A stretch of 64,000 nucleotides of DNA from Pseudomonas sp. M47T1 (GCF_000263855.1 NZ_AJWX01000016.1:1-64000), one strand, 5' to 3'; positions 1 to 8,636 are shown, numbered from the stretch's first letter. The notes: generated from the letters alone by a model not told the origin. Made by a program: numbers and translations.

Positions 1-1
1 A

Positions 2-1327
2 GCGGCGCGAGTGGCGGCGGAACAGCAAGCGCAAGAAGCGGCACGAGTGGCGGCGGATCAGCAAGCGCAAGAAGCGGCGCGAGTGGCGGCGGAACAGCAG
101 GCGCAAGAAGTGGCGCGAGTGGCGGCTGAGCAGCAAGCAACAGAAGCAGAGGCGCTTCTACGCAACACCTATTCATACGGAGCAGCAGCAGGGGTTCCCA
201 CCTTTGCTCAAGCGGGTGGACGGCAGCTTTTGTTGTCCGCAGCATCCAGCACAGTATTACAGGGTGCTATTCGGACGGCGGTTGCCACGCTCGTTGCCGG
301 TACTGGCGCAGTGCTTTCTGTACTGGGCTCCCCAATTGTAGTAGCGGGAGTGGTGGTTGGGGTCTTCGTTGTGGCAGCGGCAGTCATAGTCGGGAAAAAC
401 GAACGCTCCTTGTCCATCACTACACCTTTGTCAGATGTGATGCCCATTGAGAATCTCGACATACAGGGGATCAGCGCTGCGGGTGGCGTGATCGAGCTGC
501 CCTACACGCTGGTTACTGATCGGGTCGGGGATAAAGCTCGGGTTTCGGTTGTTAAACCGGATGGTCATGTTGTTCCCAGCACTGCGAAGGTTTTGGCTGC
601 GAAATTCGACGCAGCCCAGAATGTCTTTACGGTGAAAATGGACTCACCCTCTTGTACTTTTACGTTTACACCGATGGCACCGCCCGGTGGTGATATTCCT
701 TCATCCACGACGATGCCTGGCGAGCTACCCGTGGAAAATCCGAAATATGAAGGTGTATCACTTGAGCCTGTTGTTATTGAAGCTGAACGGCTGCCCTCGC
801 ACCAGATAGAGGGTACTCAGAGCATCATCTTGGTTTTTCCAAAAGACTCTGGGCTGCCGCCATTGTTGGTGGTGTTCAGCAGTCCATACGGGGAAACCGA
901 CACTACTGGCGAACATAGCAAGCGAAAGTACTTAGCAAGAAAGGCTGGCGGTCCGGTTGAGAAGCTCGACTGGCGCAGTGCAGAAATACAGATTGAAGGA
1001 GTCGAATTGGTCAGAATTCACACGGCTAGATTTGGCGATACTGCTGATAATGCAGTAATGATTGAACGGCTGGCTGCCATAGCAGAAGGTCGCCTTGAAG
1101 TGACGGATGTGGATAGGCGTTACTATACTCATGAGCTTCGAGAGCTGCAGCGATATCGTAATTTAGGAGTGGCTGACGGAGTCGATCCTAAAGATGATGC
1201 CATATGGAATAGTGCGCATGCAGCTACACTGGAAGATTACCAACTCTCGGATGACCCTTCGCTATTGTATACGCGCGAGGCTGAAGAGGCAGCTCTGAAG
1301 CAAATGGAACAGGAGTACGGATTATGA
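2..1327 (+). CDS. S-type pyocin (bacteriocin), 3' part only
   Basis: Partial gene: the reading frame is open to the left edge, so the receptor-binding N-terminus lies outside. The visible 441 residues begin with four 12-residue Ala/Glu/Gln-rich repeats, an expected long helix or coiled coil. A glycine/alanine/valine-rich hydrophobic stretch (about residues 80-130) follows, then a beta-rich segment resembling the Pyocin_S translocation domain. The C-terminal ~150 residues (from FSSPYGETD) carry three His-containing motifs: GEHSKRKY, YTHELREL and AHAATLEDY. These suggest a toxic, possibly nuclease, domain, but I cannot assign a known type. The stop overlaps the start of the next gene by 4 bases, the usual toxin-immunity arrangement. 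Family call is from domain order; the killing mechanism is inferred. Confidence 0.82.
   Translation, partial: AARVAAEQQAQEAARVAADQQAQEAARVAAEQQAQEVARVAAEQQATEAEALLRNTYSYGAAAGVPTFAQAGGRQLLLSAASSTVLQGAIRTAVATLVAGTGAVLSVLGSPIVVAGVVVGVFVVAAAVIVGKNERSLSITTPLSDVMPIENLDIQGISAAGGVIELPYTLVTDRVGDKARVSVVKPDGHVVPSTAKVLAAKFDAAQNVFTVKMDSPSCTFTFTPMAPPGGDIPSSTTMPGELPVENPKYEGVSLEPVVIEAERLPSHQIEGTQSIILVFPKDSGLPPLLVVFSSPYGETDTTGEHSKRKYLARKAGGPVEKLDWRSAEIQIEGVELVRIHTARFGDTADNAVMIERLAAIAEGRLEVTDVDRRYYTHELRELQRYRNLGVADGVDPKDDAIWNSAHAATLEDYQLSDDPSLLYTREAEEAALKQMEQEYGL
11..154. repeat. Four tandem 36-bp in-frame repeats
   Basis: Copies start at 11, 47, 83 and 119, exactly 36 bases apart, each starting GTGGCGGC and encoding VAA(E/D)QQAQE(A/V)AR. 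The last copy is degenerate. They lie inside the pyocin gene and probably continue left of the window. They encode an extended helix; copy number could vary by recombination or slippage. Confidence 0.9.
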
Positions 1328-1608
1328 ATTTGAAAGCAATTGTGGATGGGCTGTCGCCTGAGGAGGTCGTTCGGTTTTTGGCAGGCTTGAAGAATGGAAT
1401 TGATTATCCGCATATTGACCGGATGTTGACATGGTATCGCAGCCAGAAGATGGATAACGTCGACGTTTTAAAGTTGGTGGGTGATTTGAATGAGCGAGGT
1501 GTGATTCAGCACGCTGCGAATGGTGGGAGATATGTTAAAGGCGTAAATTGGACTCCTGTGGATATTTCTCATTTCAATGAAGGTGGTGACGGGGGGCGCG
1601 TGGGTTGA
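1324..1608 (+). CDS. Probable pyocin immunity protein
   Basis: A 94-residue small protein whose ATG overlaps the pyocin stop codon (ATGA), so the two are translationally coupled. It has no signal peptide or membrane segment and ends in a Gly/Asp/Arg-rich tail. Position, size and overlap are those of an S-type pyocin immunity gene, which protects the producer by binding the toxic domain. I do not recognise the sequence family, so the role is inferred from context only. Confidence 0.6.
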   Translation: MNLKAIVDGLSPEEVVRFLAGLKNGIDYPHIDRMLTWYRSQKMDNVDVLKLVGDLNERGVIQHAANGGRYVKGVNWTPVDISHFNEGGDGGRVG

Positions 1609-1852
1609 TAGGCTAACGCAGATTGAACGCCTATACTCTGGCTCGGCATGACAGACTGGATATTCAGTTGAACAGGTTTTCTATGAACAGCTTATCTAGG
1701 GTCGAGGAGGCTGGGCTAGCTTCTCGGATCGCGTTTAGTTGTTCAAGGTTAAGGCGGGGCATCATTCCGATCATCACCCTGAATGGATTGTTCTTCAATT
1801 TCAGTCTCATTGAATTCGGACAAAGCAATTACCTCTGCACAGGTTGAAAATT

Positions 1853-1890
1853 AAAACGCCGCCATCCCATTAATTGCGGATAGCGGCGTC
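1853..1890 (-). terminator. Rho-independent terminator of uraA
   Basis: Arms 1857-1867 and 1878-1888 form an 11-bp stem with one G-T wobble. Read on the minus strand it is followed by TTTTAA, so it serves the upp-uraA transcript. The rest of 1609-1918 shows no convincing gene. Confidence 0.75.
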
Positions 1891-1918
1891 GAATGCAGCA
1901 AAGCCTCAGGTCAGCAAA

Positions 1919-3181
1919 TCACTCCCCAACCTTCTCCTTCCATTCCCCATTCCCCGGCAGAATCAGGTTCAACGCAATCGCCACCACGGCGCACAGCGCA
2001 ATCCCCTTCAAGCCAAAGTCATGCGGGCCTGTACCGGTGCCTATCAATACGCCACCAATGCCAAACACCAGGGTCACCGAGATGATCACCAGGTTGCGGG
2101 CTTCGCTGAGGTCGATCTTGTGGCGGATCAGGGTGTTCATGCCCACCGCGGCAATGGAGCCGAACAGCAGGCAGAGGATGCCGCCCATGACCGGCACGGG
2201 GATGCTTTGCAGCAGGGCGCCGAACTTGCCGATGAAGGCCAGGCTGATGGCGAAGATCGCCGCCCAGGTCATGATTTTCGGGTTGTAGGCCTTGGTCAGC
2301 ATCACCGCGCCGGTGACTTCGGCGTAGGTGGTGTTGGGCGGGCCGCCGAACAGGCCGGCGGCGGTAGTGGCGATGCCGTCGCCCAGCAGGGTGCGGTGCA
2401 GGCCCGGGGTTTTCAGGTAGTCGCGACCGGTGACGCTGCCCACGGCGATGACGCCGCCGATGTGTTCGATGGCCGGCGCCAAGGCGACCGGCACGATGAA
2501 CAGGATGGCCTGCCAGTTGAACGCAGGCGCGGTGAAGTGCGGCAGTGCCAGCCATGAGGCGGCGGCGATCTTGGCGGTGTCGACCACGCCGAAGGCGAAC
2601 GACATGCCGAAGCCCACCAGCACGCCGGCGATGATCGGCACCAGGCGGAAGATGCCCTTGCCGAACACGGCGACGATCAGCGTGGTGAGCAGCGCCGGCA
2701 TGGAGATGAGCATGGCGGTGCTGTACGGCAGCAGTTCGGTGCCGTCACCGGCCTTGCCCATGGCCATGTTGGCGGCGATCGGCGCCATGGCCAGGCCGAT
2801 GGAGATGATCACCGGGCCGATGACCACGGGTGGCAGCAGGCGGTCGATGAAACCGGTGCCCTTGATCTTCACGGCCAGGCCCAGGAAGGTGTAGACGAAG
2901 CCGGCAGCCATGACCCCGCCCATGGTCTCGGCCAGGCCGAATTGGCCCTTGGCGAGAATGATGGGGGTAATGAAGGCGAAGCTGGAGGCCAGGAACACCG
3001 GTACCTTGCGGCCGGTGACGATCTGGAACAGCAGAGTCCCCAGACCTGCGGTAAACAGCGCTACGTTGGGATCCAGGCCGGTGATCAGCGGCATCAATAC
3101 CAGCGCGCCAAACGCCACGAAGAGCATTTGTGCGCCGGAGAGGATCTGGCGCCAGAGCGGGTCGTTGAACTCGTCAGTCAT
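1919..3181 (-). CDS. uraA: Uracil permease (NCS2 family)
   Basis: A 420-residue polytopic inner-membrane protein of the nucleobase:cation symporter-2 family, with repeated hydrophobic segments throughout and the conserved GPPNTTYAEVTG region near residue 280. It imports uracil by proton symport. It starts 5 bases after the stop of upp on the same strand, so import and phosphoribosylation are probably co-transcribed. The order uraA-upp next to a divergent hypoxanthine phosphoribosyltransferase is the standard Pseudomonas arrangement. Length is typical. Confidence 0.95.
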   Translation of the reverse strand: MTDEFNDPLWRQILSGAQMLFVAFGALVLMPLITGLDPNVALFTAGLGTLLFQIVTGRKVPVFLASSFAFITPIILAKGQFGLAETMGGVMAAGFVYTFLGLAVKIKGTGFIDRLLPPVVIGPVIISIGLAMAPIAANMAMGKAGDGTELLPYSTAMLISMPALLTTLIVAVFGKGIFRLVPIIAGVLVGFGMSFAFGVVDTAKIAAASWLALPHFTAPAFNWQAILFIVPVALAPAIEHIGGVIAVGSVTGRDYLKTPGLHRTLLGDGIATTAAGLFGGPPNTTYAEVTGAVMLTKAYNPKIMTWAAIFAISLAFIGKFGALLQSIPVPVMGGILCLLFGSIAAVGMNTLIRHKIDLSEARNLVIISVTLVFGIGGVLIGTGTGPHDFGLKGIALCAVVAIALNLILPGNGEWKEKVGE

Positions 3182-3186
3182 GATGC

Positions 3187-3825
3187 TCAGGCGTCCTTCT
3201 GCTTGGTGCCGAAGATCTTGTCGCCGGCGTCGCCCAAGCCCGGAATGATGTAGCCGTGTTCGTTGAGGCGCTCGTCGATGGAGGCGGTGTAGATCTTCAC
3301 GTCGGGGTGAGCTTTCTCGACCGCGGCGATGCCTTCGGGCGCGGCCACCAGCACCATGGCGCGAATGTCCTTGCAGCCGGCTTTCTTCAGCAGGTCGATG
3401 GTGGCGACCATGGAACCGCCGGTGGCCAGCATCGGGTCGATGATCATGGCCAGGCGCTCGTCGATTTCAGGGACGAGTTTTTCCAGGTAAGTGTGGGCTT
3501 CCAGGGTCTCTTCGTTGCGGGCCACGCCCACGGCGCTGACCTTGGCGCCCGGAATCAGGCTGAGCACGCCTTCGAGCATGCCGATGCCGGCGCGCAGGAT
3601 CGGCACCACGGTGATCTTCTTGCCGGCGATTTTCTCGACCTGGACGGTGCCACACCAGCCGTCGATGTCATAGCTTTCCAGCGGCAGGTCCTTGGTGGCT
3701 TCATAGGTCAGCAGCGCACCGACTTCCTGGGCGAGCTCGCGAAAGTTCTTGGTGCTGATGTCGGCACGGCGCATCAGGCCGAGCTTGTGGCGGATCAGCG
3801 GGTGGCGAATCTCGAGGATTGGCAT
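3187..3825 (-). CDS. upp: Uracil phosphoribosyltransferase
   Basis: 212 residues, full length for Upp. It converts uracil and PRPP to UMP in pyrimidine salvage. The PRPP-binding loop is visible as MIIDPMLATGGSM around residue 130 and the uracil-binding C-terminal part as YIIPGLGDAGDKIFGT. First gene of a two-gene unit with uraA; the promoter must lie in 3826-3989, shared with the divergent hpt gene. Confidence 0.97.
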   Translation of the reverse strand: MPILEIRHPLIRHKLGLMRRADISTKNFRELAQEVGALLTYEATKDLPLESYDIDGWCGTVQVEKIAGKKITVVPILRAGIGMLEGVLSLIPGAKVSAVGVARNEETLEAHTYLEKLVPEIDERLAMIIDPMLATGGSMVATIDLLKKAGCKDIRAMVLVAAPEGIAAVEKAHPDVKIYTASIDERLNEHGYIIPGLGDAGDKIFGTKQKDA

Positions 3826-3989
3826 GGGGAAAGGCTCCGGGCGGGCAAAAAAACGGCGCTAGATTAATCTATTCGAGTGGCACTGTCGTGCAGACATACT
3901 GGACGTTAGTCCAGAAAAGCTTGATCTGTCCGAAGCGGATGCGTACCTTTGCCCGCTTTTCTCAGACCACCCACCCTTTGGAGAGCGTC

Positions 3990-4547
3990 ATGTCCGCTGA
4001 TCTCGAGCATATCCGTCAAGTCATGGACGAAGCCGACTGCCTGTACACCGAAGCTGAAGTTGAAGCGGCCATTGTCCGCGTCGGTGCGCAGATCACTGCC
4101 CAGATGGCCGACAGAAACCCGGTGGTGTTCTGCGTGATGAACGGTGGGCTGATCTTCGCGGGCAAGCTGCTGACCCAGCTGAAGTTCGCGCTGGAAGCCT
4201 CGTACCTGCACGCCACCCGCTACCGTAACGAAACCAGCGGCGGCGACCTGTTTTGGAAGGCCAAGCCAGAAGTGTCGTTCATTGACCGTGACGTGCTGAT
4301 CATCGACGACATCCTCGATGAAGGTCATACCCTGAGCGCCATCATCGACTTCTGCAAGCACGCTGGCGCCCGCGCCGTGCACACCGCCGTGCTGATCGAC
4401 AAGGACCACGATCGCAAGGCCAGCCCGGGCCTGAAGGCCACCTATTCGGGCCTGCCGTGCATTGACCGTTACATCTTTGGCTACGGCATGGACTACAAGG
4501 GCTACTGGCGCAATGCTGCTGGTATCTATGCTGTGAAAGGCATGTAA
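3990..4547 (+). CDS. hpt: Hypoxanthine-guanine phosphoribosyltransferase
   Basis: 185 residues from the ATG at 3990, preceded by GGAGAG; the open frame extends upstream to 3819 but that part is the divergent promoter region. The PRPP motif VLIIDDILDEGHT (about residues 92-104) marks a type I purine phosphoribosyltransferase that recycles hypoxanthine/guanine to IMP/GMP. Divergent from upp-uraA, as in other pseudomonads. The exact base preference is inferred from the family. Confidence 0.9.
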   Translation: MSADLEHIRQVMDEADCLYTEAEVEAAIVRVGAQITAQMADRNPVVFCVMNGGLIFAGKLLTQLKFALEASYLHATRYRNETSGGDLFWKAKPEVSFIDRDVLIIDDILDEGHTLSAIIDFCKHAGARAVHTAVLIDKDHDRKASPGLKATYSGLPCIDRYIFGYGMDYKGYWRNAAGIYAVKGM

Positions 4548-4552
4548 GACCT

Positions 4553-4618
4553 GTGGGAGCTGGCTTGCCAGCGAGCTTTTCGGGATTATAAAAAGCTCGC
4601 TGGCAAGCCAGCTCCCAC
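4553..4618. repeat. REPIN: perfect 28-bp inverted REP pair
   Basis: The 28-bp arm starting GTGGGAGCTGGCTTGCCAGC (4553-4580) and its exact reverse complement (4591-4618) flank a 10-nt loop, just after hpt. It is the same REP family as 5168-5232 and 8958-9020. It would fold into a long hairpin at the 3' end of the hpt mRNA and has no U-tract. Confidence 0.9.
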
Positions 4619-4662
4619 ACTTGATCTGCTAAAGTGCTGGGCTGCCTTTCAGGAGCTCGCCC

Positions 4663-5133
4663 ATGCGTTTGATGATTGCCGCACTTGTCCTGCTGTCCAG
4701 CATTCCCCTTGCCGCCGCTCCCCTGCATGCCCAGTTCCTGCCGCCAGATGACCTAGCCTTGCGCAAGGAACAACCCGATCAGCAGCAATTGCTGCAGGTG
4801 ACCGAGTTTTCCGTGGTTGTGGGCAATCAGCGACAATCCAATCAGCAGCCGATTCCGGTAACCTCCTCGGTGATGGTGCGCCTCAAGGGCAAGCCGCTGA
4901 ACAAGGGCGCCACCATTGCCCAGGTGCTTCTGACCTTTGACGCCGAAAGCAAGAGCCTGAAGAAACCGGGCTATGACGAGCCCAGCAAGACGCTGATGCT
5001 CAACTACCCGCTGGGCCAATACCGCGCCATCATGGATTTGCTGCGCAATGACACGGTGTACGTGCAGTTCCTGACCTACCCCAACGGCCATATCTGGGCC
5101 GACCTGCACACCGGTGCTGTACGCGCGCGTTGA
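4663..5133 (+). CDS. Hypothetical exported protein
   Basis: 156 residues. The first ~24 (MRLMIAALVLLSSIPLAAAPLHA) form a signal peptide with an AXA-like cleavage site, so it is probably periplasmic. The rest is polar with a Gln-rich segment (EQPDQQQLLQ) and no motif I recognise. It is preceded by CAGGAG. REPINs flank it on both sides, so it is probably a single-gene unit. No function is assigned. Confidence 0.8.
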   Translation: MRLMIAALVLLSSIPLAAAPLHAQFLPPDDLALRKEQPDQQQLLQVTEFSVVVGNQRQSNQQPIPVTSSVMVRLKGKPLNKGATIAQVLLTFDAESKSLKKPGYDEPSKTLMLNYPLGQYRAIMDLLRNDTVYVQFLTYPNGHIWADLHTGAVRAR

Positions 5134-5167
5134 GCCGCCTGGCTGTGGGGGGTAAACTCGCGCTTTT

Positions 5168-5232
5168 GTGGGAGCTGGCTTGCCAGCGAGTTTTTGGGTC
5201 ATTTTAGAGCTCGCTGGCAAGCCAGTACCTAC
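5168..5232. repeat. REPIN: inverted REP pair, imperfect
   Basis: Arms 5168-5190 (GTGGGAGCTGGCTTGCCAGC core) and 5210-5232 with two or three mismatches in the outer part. Same family as 4553-4618. Confidence 0.85.
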
Positions 5233-5259
5233 ACCCATAGCAGCGAGTTGGAGTGGGCA

Positions 5260-5547
5260 ATGCGTAAAGACAAGAAACAGCTGATTGGTGACGAGATCGG
5301 CGACGAGCAGATCAAGTTGTTCCTGGACTTCGAGCCAGTTGACGCCACTTCGCCGTCGCTGCACAAGCTGATCAAGGCCTATCGCGGCCTGCGCGTCGAT
5401 GATTTCGAGCGTTTTGTCGGTTTCTTCGTCGAGGCAGGCTTGGACCTGAACGGCAAGGATGAGCACGGCAATGACTTCATCGCCGTGATCCGTGATCAGC
5501 GCAACGCGCCGGAATACATCGAGATCATCGAAAAAGCCCGCGGCTGA
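5260..5547 (+). CDS. Conserved hypothetical protein (PA4642-like)
   Basis: 95 residues from the ATG at 5260, preceded by TTGGAGTGGG; the longer frame starting at 5194 would read through a REP element and is rejected. Acidic soluble protein with no signal peptide. The C-terminal part, GLDLNGKDEHGNDFIAVIRD, resembles an ankyrin-like helix pair (known only as PA4642-like by sequence and location beside mqo). It ends before a strong terminator. Molecular role unknown. Confidence 0.85.
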   Translation: MRKDKKQLIGDEIGDEQIKLFLDFEPVDATSPSLHKLIKAYRGLRVDDFERFVGFFVEAGLDLNGKDEHGNDFIAVIRDQRNAPEYIEIIEKARG

Positions 5548-5561
5548 TTTTCTTCCGCGCA

Positions 5562-5590
5562 CAAAAAACGCCCCGAGGGGCGTTTTTATT
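5562..5590. terminator. Bidirectional terminator
   Basis: AAAAAACGCCCCGAGGGGCG followed by TTTTTATT: a GC stem (ACGCCCC/GGGGCGT) flanked by A and T runs. It can serve both the PA4642-like gene (+) and mqo (-). Confidence 0.85.
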
Positions 5591-5605
5591 GTGGCTGTGA
5601 TTCAG

Positions 5606-5692
5606 GTGGGAGCGGGCTCTGCCCGCGAAGAACACGCCGCGCTGCGTCAGATACAGCGCAGTGCTTTTTTCGCGGGCAGAGCCCGCTTCCAC
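5606..5692. repeat. REPIN of a second type
   Basis: Arms 5606-5629 (starting GTGGGAGCGGGCTCTGCC) and 5669-5692 (its reverse complement, one mismatch) are separated by 39 nt. Lies between the terminator and the mqo stop. Confidence 0.85.
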
Positions 5693-5712
5693 AGAAGCGC
5701 AGACCTACGGCA

Positions 5713-7224
5713 TCAAGCGTAGTGCTCGGCAGTGTTCGCTTGCGGTGCCAGCTCCAGCGCCGCATCGCTCTGGGCACTGACGCGGCGGTACAGCGCCGCG
5801 TCGGTTTCCAGGGCTTTTTCGCGGGCCGGGAAGATTTCCTTGAGCTTGGTGGTCCAGGCTTCGGAACGGTACTTCTCGGGGAAGCAGCGCTCGATCAGTT
5901 CCAGCATGATAGACACGGTTACCGAAGCGCCCGGCGAGGCACCCAACAGCGCCGCCAGCGAGCCGTCGGCCGCCGACACCAGTTCGGTACCGAACTGCAG
6001 CACGCCGCCTTTCTTTGGGTCTTTCTTGATGATTTGCACGCGTTGGCCAGCCACTTCCAGGCGCCAGTCCTCGGCCTTGGCTTGCGGGTAAAAGCGGCGC
6101 AGGGATTCCAGGCGCTGCTCCATGGACTGCATCACTTCGCTCATCAGGTACTTGGTGAGGTCCATGTTGTCACGCGCCACCGCCAGCATCGGGCCGATGT
6201 TACCGGCGCGAACGGACTTGGGCAGGTCAAGGAACGAGCCGTGCTTGAGGAACTTGGTGGTGAAGCCGGCGTACGGGCCAAACAGCAGGGAGGTCTTGCC
6301 GTCGACGACGCGAGTGTCCAGGTGCGGCACCGACATCGGAGGCGAGCCTACCGCAGCCTGGCTGTAGACCTTGGCCTGGTGGTGCTTGACCACCTCCGGG
6401 TTGTCGCAACGCAGCCACTGGCCGCTGACCGGGAAGCCGCCGAAGCCCTTGCCTTCCTCGATGCCCGATTGCTGCAGCAGCGGCAATGCCGCGCCGCCGG
6501 CACCCAGGAATACGAACTTGGTGTCGACTTGGCGGCTGTTGCCGCTGTTGACGTCCTTGATGGTCACGGTCCAGCCAGTGCCGTTACGGCTCAGGTCGGT
6601 GACGCGCTTGCTGTACTTGACCTGGGCGTCGGGGCCGCTGGCCAGGTGCTTGAGCAGCTTGTTGGTGAGTGCGCCGAAGTTGACGTCGGTACCGTGCATG
6701 ACGCGGGTAGCGGCAATATGCTGGTCGGCAGGGCGCCCCGGCATCATCAGCGGCATCCACTCGTTCATCTTCGCCTTGTCTTCGGTGTACTCCATGTCGG
6801 CGAACGCGTGATGCTGCTTGAGCATCTCGAAACGCTTCTTCAGGAAGTCGATACCTTTTTCACCCTCGACATAGCTCAGGTGCGGGACAGGGTTGATGAA
6901 CGCACGGGCCGAGCCGAAGGTGCCTTGCTTGGCCAGGTAGGCCCAGAACTGCTTTGACACTTCGAATTGGGCGTTGATGTGTACGGCTTTCTTGATGTCG
7001 ACCGAACCGTCCTTGGCCTGCGGCGTGTAGTTCAGCTCGCAGAGGCCGGCGTGGCCTGTACCGGCGTTGTTCCACGGGTTGGAACTTTCCGCGGCACCGG
7101 AATCCATCAGTTCGACCACTTCCAGCTTGAGGGTCGGGTCCAGCTCTTTGAGCAGTACGGCCAGGGTGGCGCTCATGATGCCGGCCCCTACCAATACCAC
7201 GTCGACTGCTTCGTTATGCGCCAT
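5713..7224 (-). CDS. mqo: Malate:quinone oxidoreductase
   Basis: 503 residues from the ATG at 7224 (GGAG seven bases upstream); the frame continues upstream to 7326 without support. The N-terminal FAD-binding dinucleotide fold VVLVGAGIMSATLA is at residues 9-22. The enzyme is a peripheral inner-membrane flavoprotein that oxidises malate to oxaloacetate and passes electrons to quinone, an NAD-independent TCA step. Length and the PWNNAGTGHAGLCELNYTP segment are typical of Mqo. Monocistronic, with a long upstream region (7225 onward). Confidence 0.96.
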   Translation of the reverse strand: MAHNEAVDVVLVGAGIMSATLAVLLKELDPTLKLEVVELMDSGAAESSNPWNNAGTGHAGLCELNYTPQAKDGSVDIKKAVHINAQFEVSKQFWAYLAKQGTFGSARAFINPVPHLSYVEGEKGIDFLKKRFEMLKQHHAFADMEYTEDKAKMNEWMPLMMPGRPADQHIAATRVMHGTDVNFGALTNKLLKHLASGPDAQVKYSKRVTDLSRNGTGWTVTIKDVNSGNSRQVDTKFVFLGAGGAALPLLQQSGIEEGKGFGGFPVSGQWLRCDNPEVVKHHQAKVYSQAAVGSPPMSVPHLDTRVVDGKTSLLFGPYAGFTTKFLKHGSFLDLPKSVRAGNIGPMLAVARDNMDLTKYLMSEVMQSMEQRLESLRRFYPQAKAEDWRLEVAGQRVQIIKKDPKKGGVLQFGTELVSAADGSLAALLGASPGASVTVSIMLELIERCFPEKYRSEAWTTKLKEIFPAREKALETDAALYRRVSAQSDAALELAPQANTAEHYA

Positions 7225-7604
7225 TAACGCGTCTCCAAAATCTTCAGCACCAAATTGACAGCACGGCGTCCCGGTACATATCAGCAGGCCAGGAGTGCCA
7301 TGTCCGACTCTTCGCAAAAATCGCAAGCTTGTGCGGACGCTACCAACCGGTCCAACAAGTCCTCATGAACTCATTTTCGGGCCCGGTGGGCAATTCGACT
7401 TAGGTCAATGCGCCCGCTTTGCCATTGATCGACCTCAGGCTCCTGACAGACAGGCGCGGCTGGACCGACCGTACGGTGCTGAACCAGACATTGTTAATGC
7501 ATGTACAGATGCAAAACTGTTCATTTGCTCGCCACACTCTTGTGAAGTAGTGAAAACCGTTTTTTTCACGCTCTTTTGGAGTCGTGAACCTCAAAAAGGC
7601 TGCC

Positions 7605-7769
7605 ATGAAGACGCGGGCAGCGGCAGGTCCAGCGAAGGGCGAAGGTGCCGAAAACAACGGGCACACCGGCTTCAATTGGCCTGTGTGGGCGGCTCTCTGT
7701 GGGCTTTTGAAGGGCTGGATGCAGGGCATCAGCGGTGTTGCGGGGCCCGATCAGGAGACGTCCTTATAA
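7605..7769 (+). CDS. Possible small ORF (54 aa)
   Basis: ATG at 7605 preceded by AAAAAGG at good spacing. It encodes a 54-residue protein with a Trp-rich hydrophobic core (FNWPVWAALCGLLKGWM). It lies in the ~780-base gap between mqo and the YajG-like gene. I do not recognise it. It could be chance or the remnant of a gene. Confidence 0.25.
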   Translation: MKTRAAAGPAKGEGAENNGHTGFNWPVWAALCGLLKGWMQGISGVAGPDQETSL

Positions 7770-7788
7770 TCGGGGGGAGATTATAACG

Positions 7789-7905
7789 ATGAAATGCGCA
7801 GAAAAGATCTTTATTCGTGGAGTTTTCTTGAAGCGAGCGTCAAGCGGTGTCGGCGTGACCGATTATCGCACCCTTGCGTCACGTCGGAGGCATCCACCTG
7901 CATGA
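7789..7905 (+). CDS. Possible small ORF (38 aa)
   Basis: ATG at 7789 with a strong GGGGGGAGA ribosome-binding site eight bases upstream and TATAAT at 7765-7770 before that. It encodes a basic 38-residue peptide ending about 100 bases before the YajG-like gene. Could be a leader peptide or chance; support is only the translation and promoter signals. Confidence 0.22.
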   Translation: MKCAEKIFIRGVFLKRASSGVGVTDYRTLASRRRHPPA

Positions 7906-8004
7906 CTTTTCCTACATTTTCGCGGGTAGGTTGAGCGCTGGTTCCTGACGTGTCCGGGCCGTTATACTGGCGTCCTATCAATGCCTATTCCTGGAGAGAT
8001 GAGC

Positions 8005-8589
8005 ATGTTGCAACGCCTGTTGTTCGGTTTGATCGCTGTGACCACCTTGACGCTGGCCGGTTGTGCCAACAGTCCGCAGCAACTCAGCCCGCAACCCGTG
8101 CTGACCTCGCAACTGGCTGCTGTCGGCCAGGGCCAGCAGGTAGTGGTGCGCGTGGTGGACGGTCGCCCGTCGCCAACGTTGGGCACTCGTGGCGGCCTGT
8201 ACCCGGAAACCAGCTCGGTGACTGTCAATGCCAACGACGTGATCCCCAAGCTGCAGGCCCAGGCTGAAGCCGCAGTGCGTCTGCTGGGCTATACCCCGAC
8301 TTCCGGTGGCGGCAGTGCCCCGGTGCTGACCGTGACCCTGGCGAGCCTGACCTATCAGTCGCCCAAGGAAGGCATGTACGTGACCGAGGCCACCATCGGC
8401 GCCAACTTCCGTGCTGATGTGAACAACAACGGCCGTCACTACGCCGGTTCCTACGGCGCTTCCCTGAACCAGCGCTTCGGCATGGCGCCGAACGTTGAAA
8501 CCAACACCAAGCTGGTCAGCGACGTGTTGAGCGATGCCTTGACCCGCGTGTTCAAGGACCCAAGCATCGGTCACACGCTGAGCAACTGA
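8005..8589 (+). CDS. YajG-family lipoprotein
   Basis: 194 residues from the ATG at 8005, eight bases after GGAG; in-frame ATGs at 7999 and 7981 are alternatives. The leader ends in the lipobox LTLAGC (Cys about residue 20), so it is a lipidated envelope protein. The rest matches YajG-type lipoproteins (VVVRVVDGRP, SSVTVNANDVIPKLQAQ). Function of the family is unknown. Single-gene unit with its own terminator. Confidence 0.85.
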   Translation: MLQRLLFGLIAVTTLTLAGCANSPQQLSPQPVLTSQLAAVGQGQQVVVRVVDGRPSPTLGTRGGLYPETSSVTVNANDVIPKLQAQAEAAVRLLGYTPTSGGGSAPVLTVTLASLTYQSPKEGMYVTEATIGANFRADVNNNGRHYAGSYGASLNQRFGMAPNVETNTKLVSDVLSDALTRVFKDPSIGHTLSN

Positions 8590-8596
8590 CCGAAAC

Positions 8597-8636
8597 AAAA
8601 AAGCCCGCGCCTTTGAATCAGGGGCGCGGGCTTTTT
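8597..8636. terminator. Terminator after YajG-like gene
   Basis: Stem GCCCGCGCC (8603-8611) / GGCGCGGGC (8623-8631), preceded by an A-run and followed by CTTTTTC. Likely works in both directions, also for the 8649-8855 gene. Confidence 0.85.

Noticed and set aside
1623..1847. A 74-residue open frame after the pyocin immunity gene.
   Set aside because: No ribosome site and no recognisable composition; lies in the region before the uraA terminator.
4552..5232. REP hairpins after hpt and the 156-residue gene considered as terminators.
   Set aside because: The arms are REP family members with no T-run, so they were listed as repeats instead.
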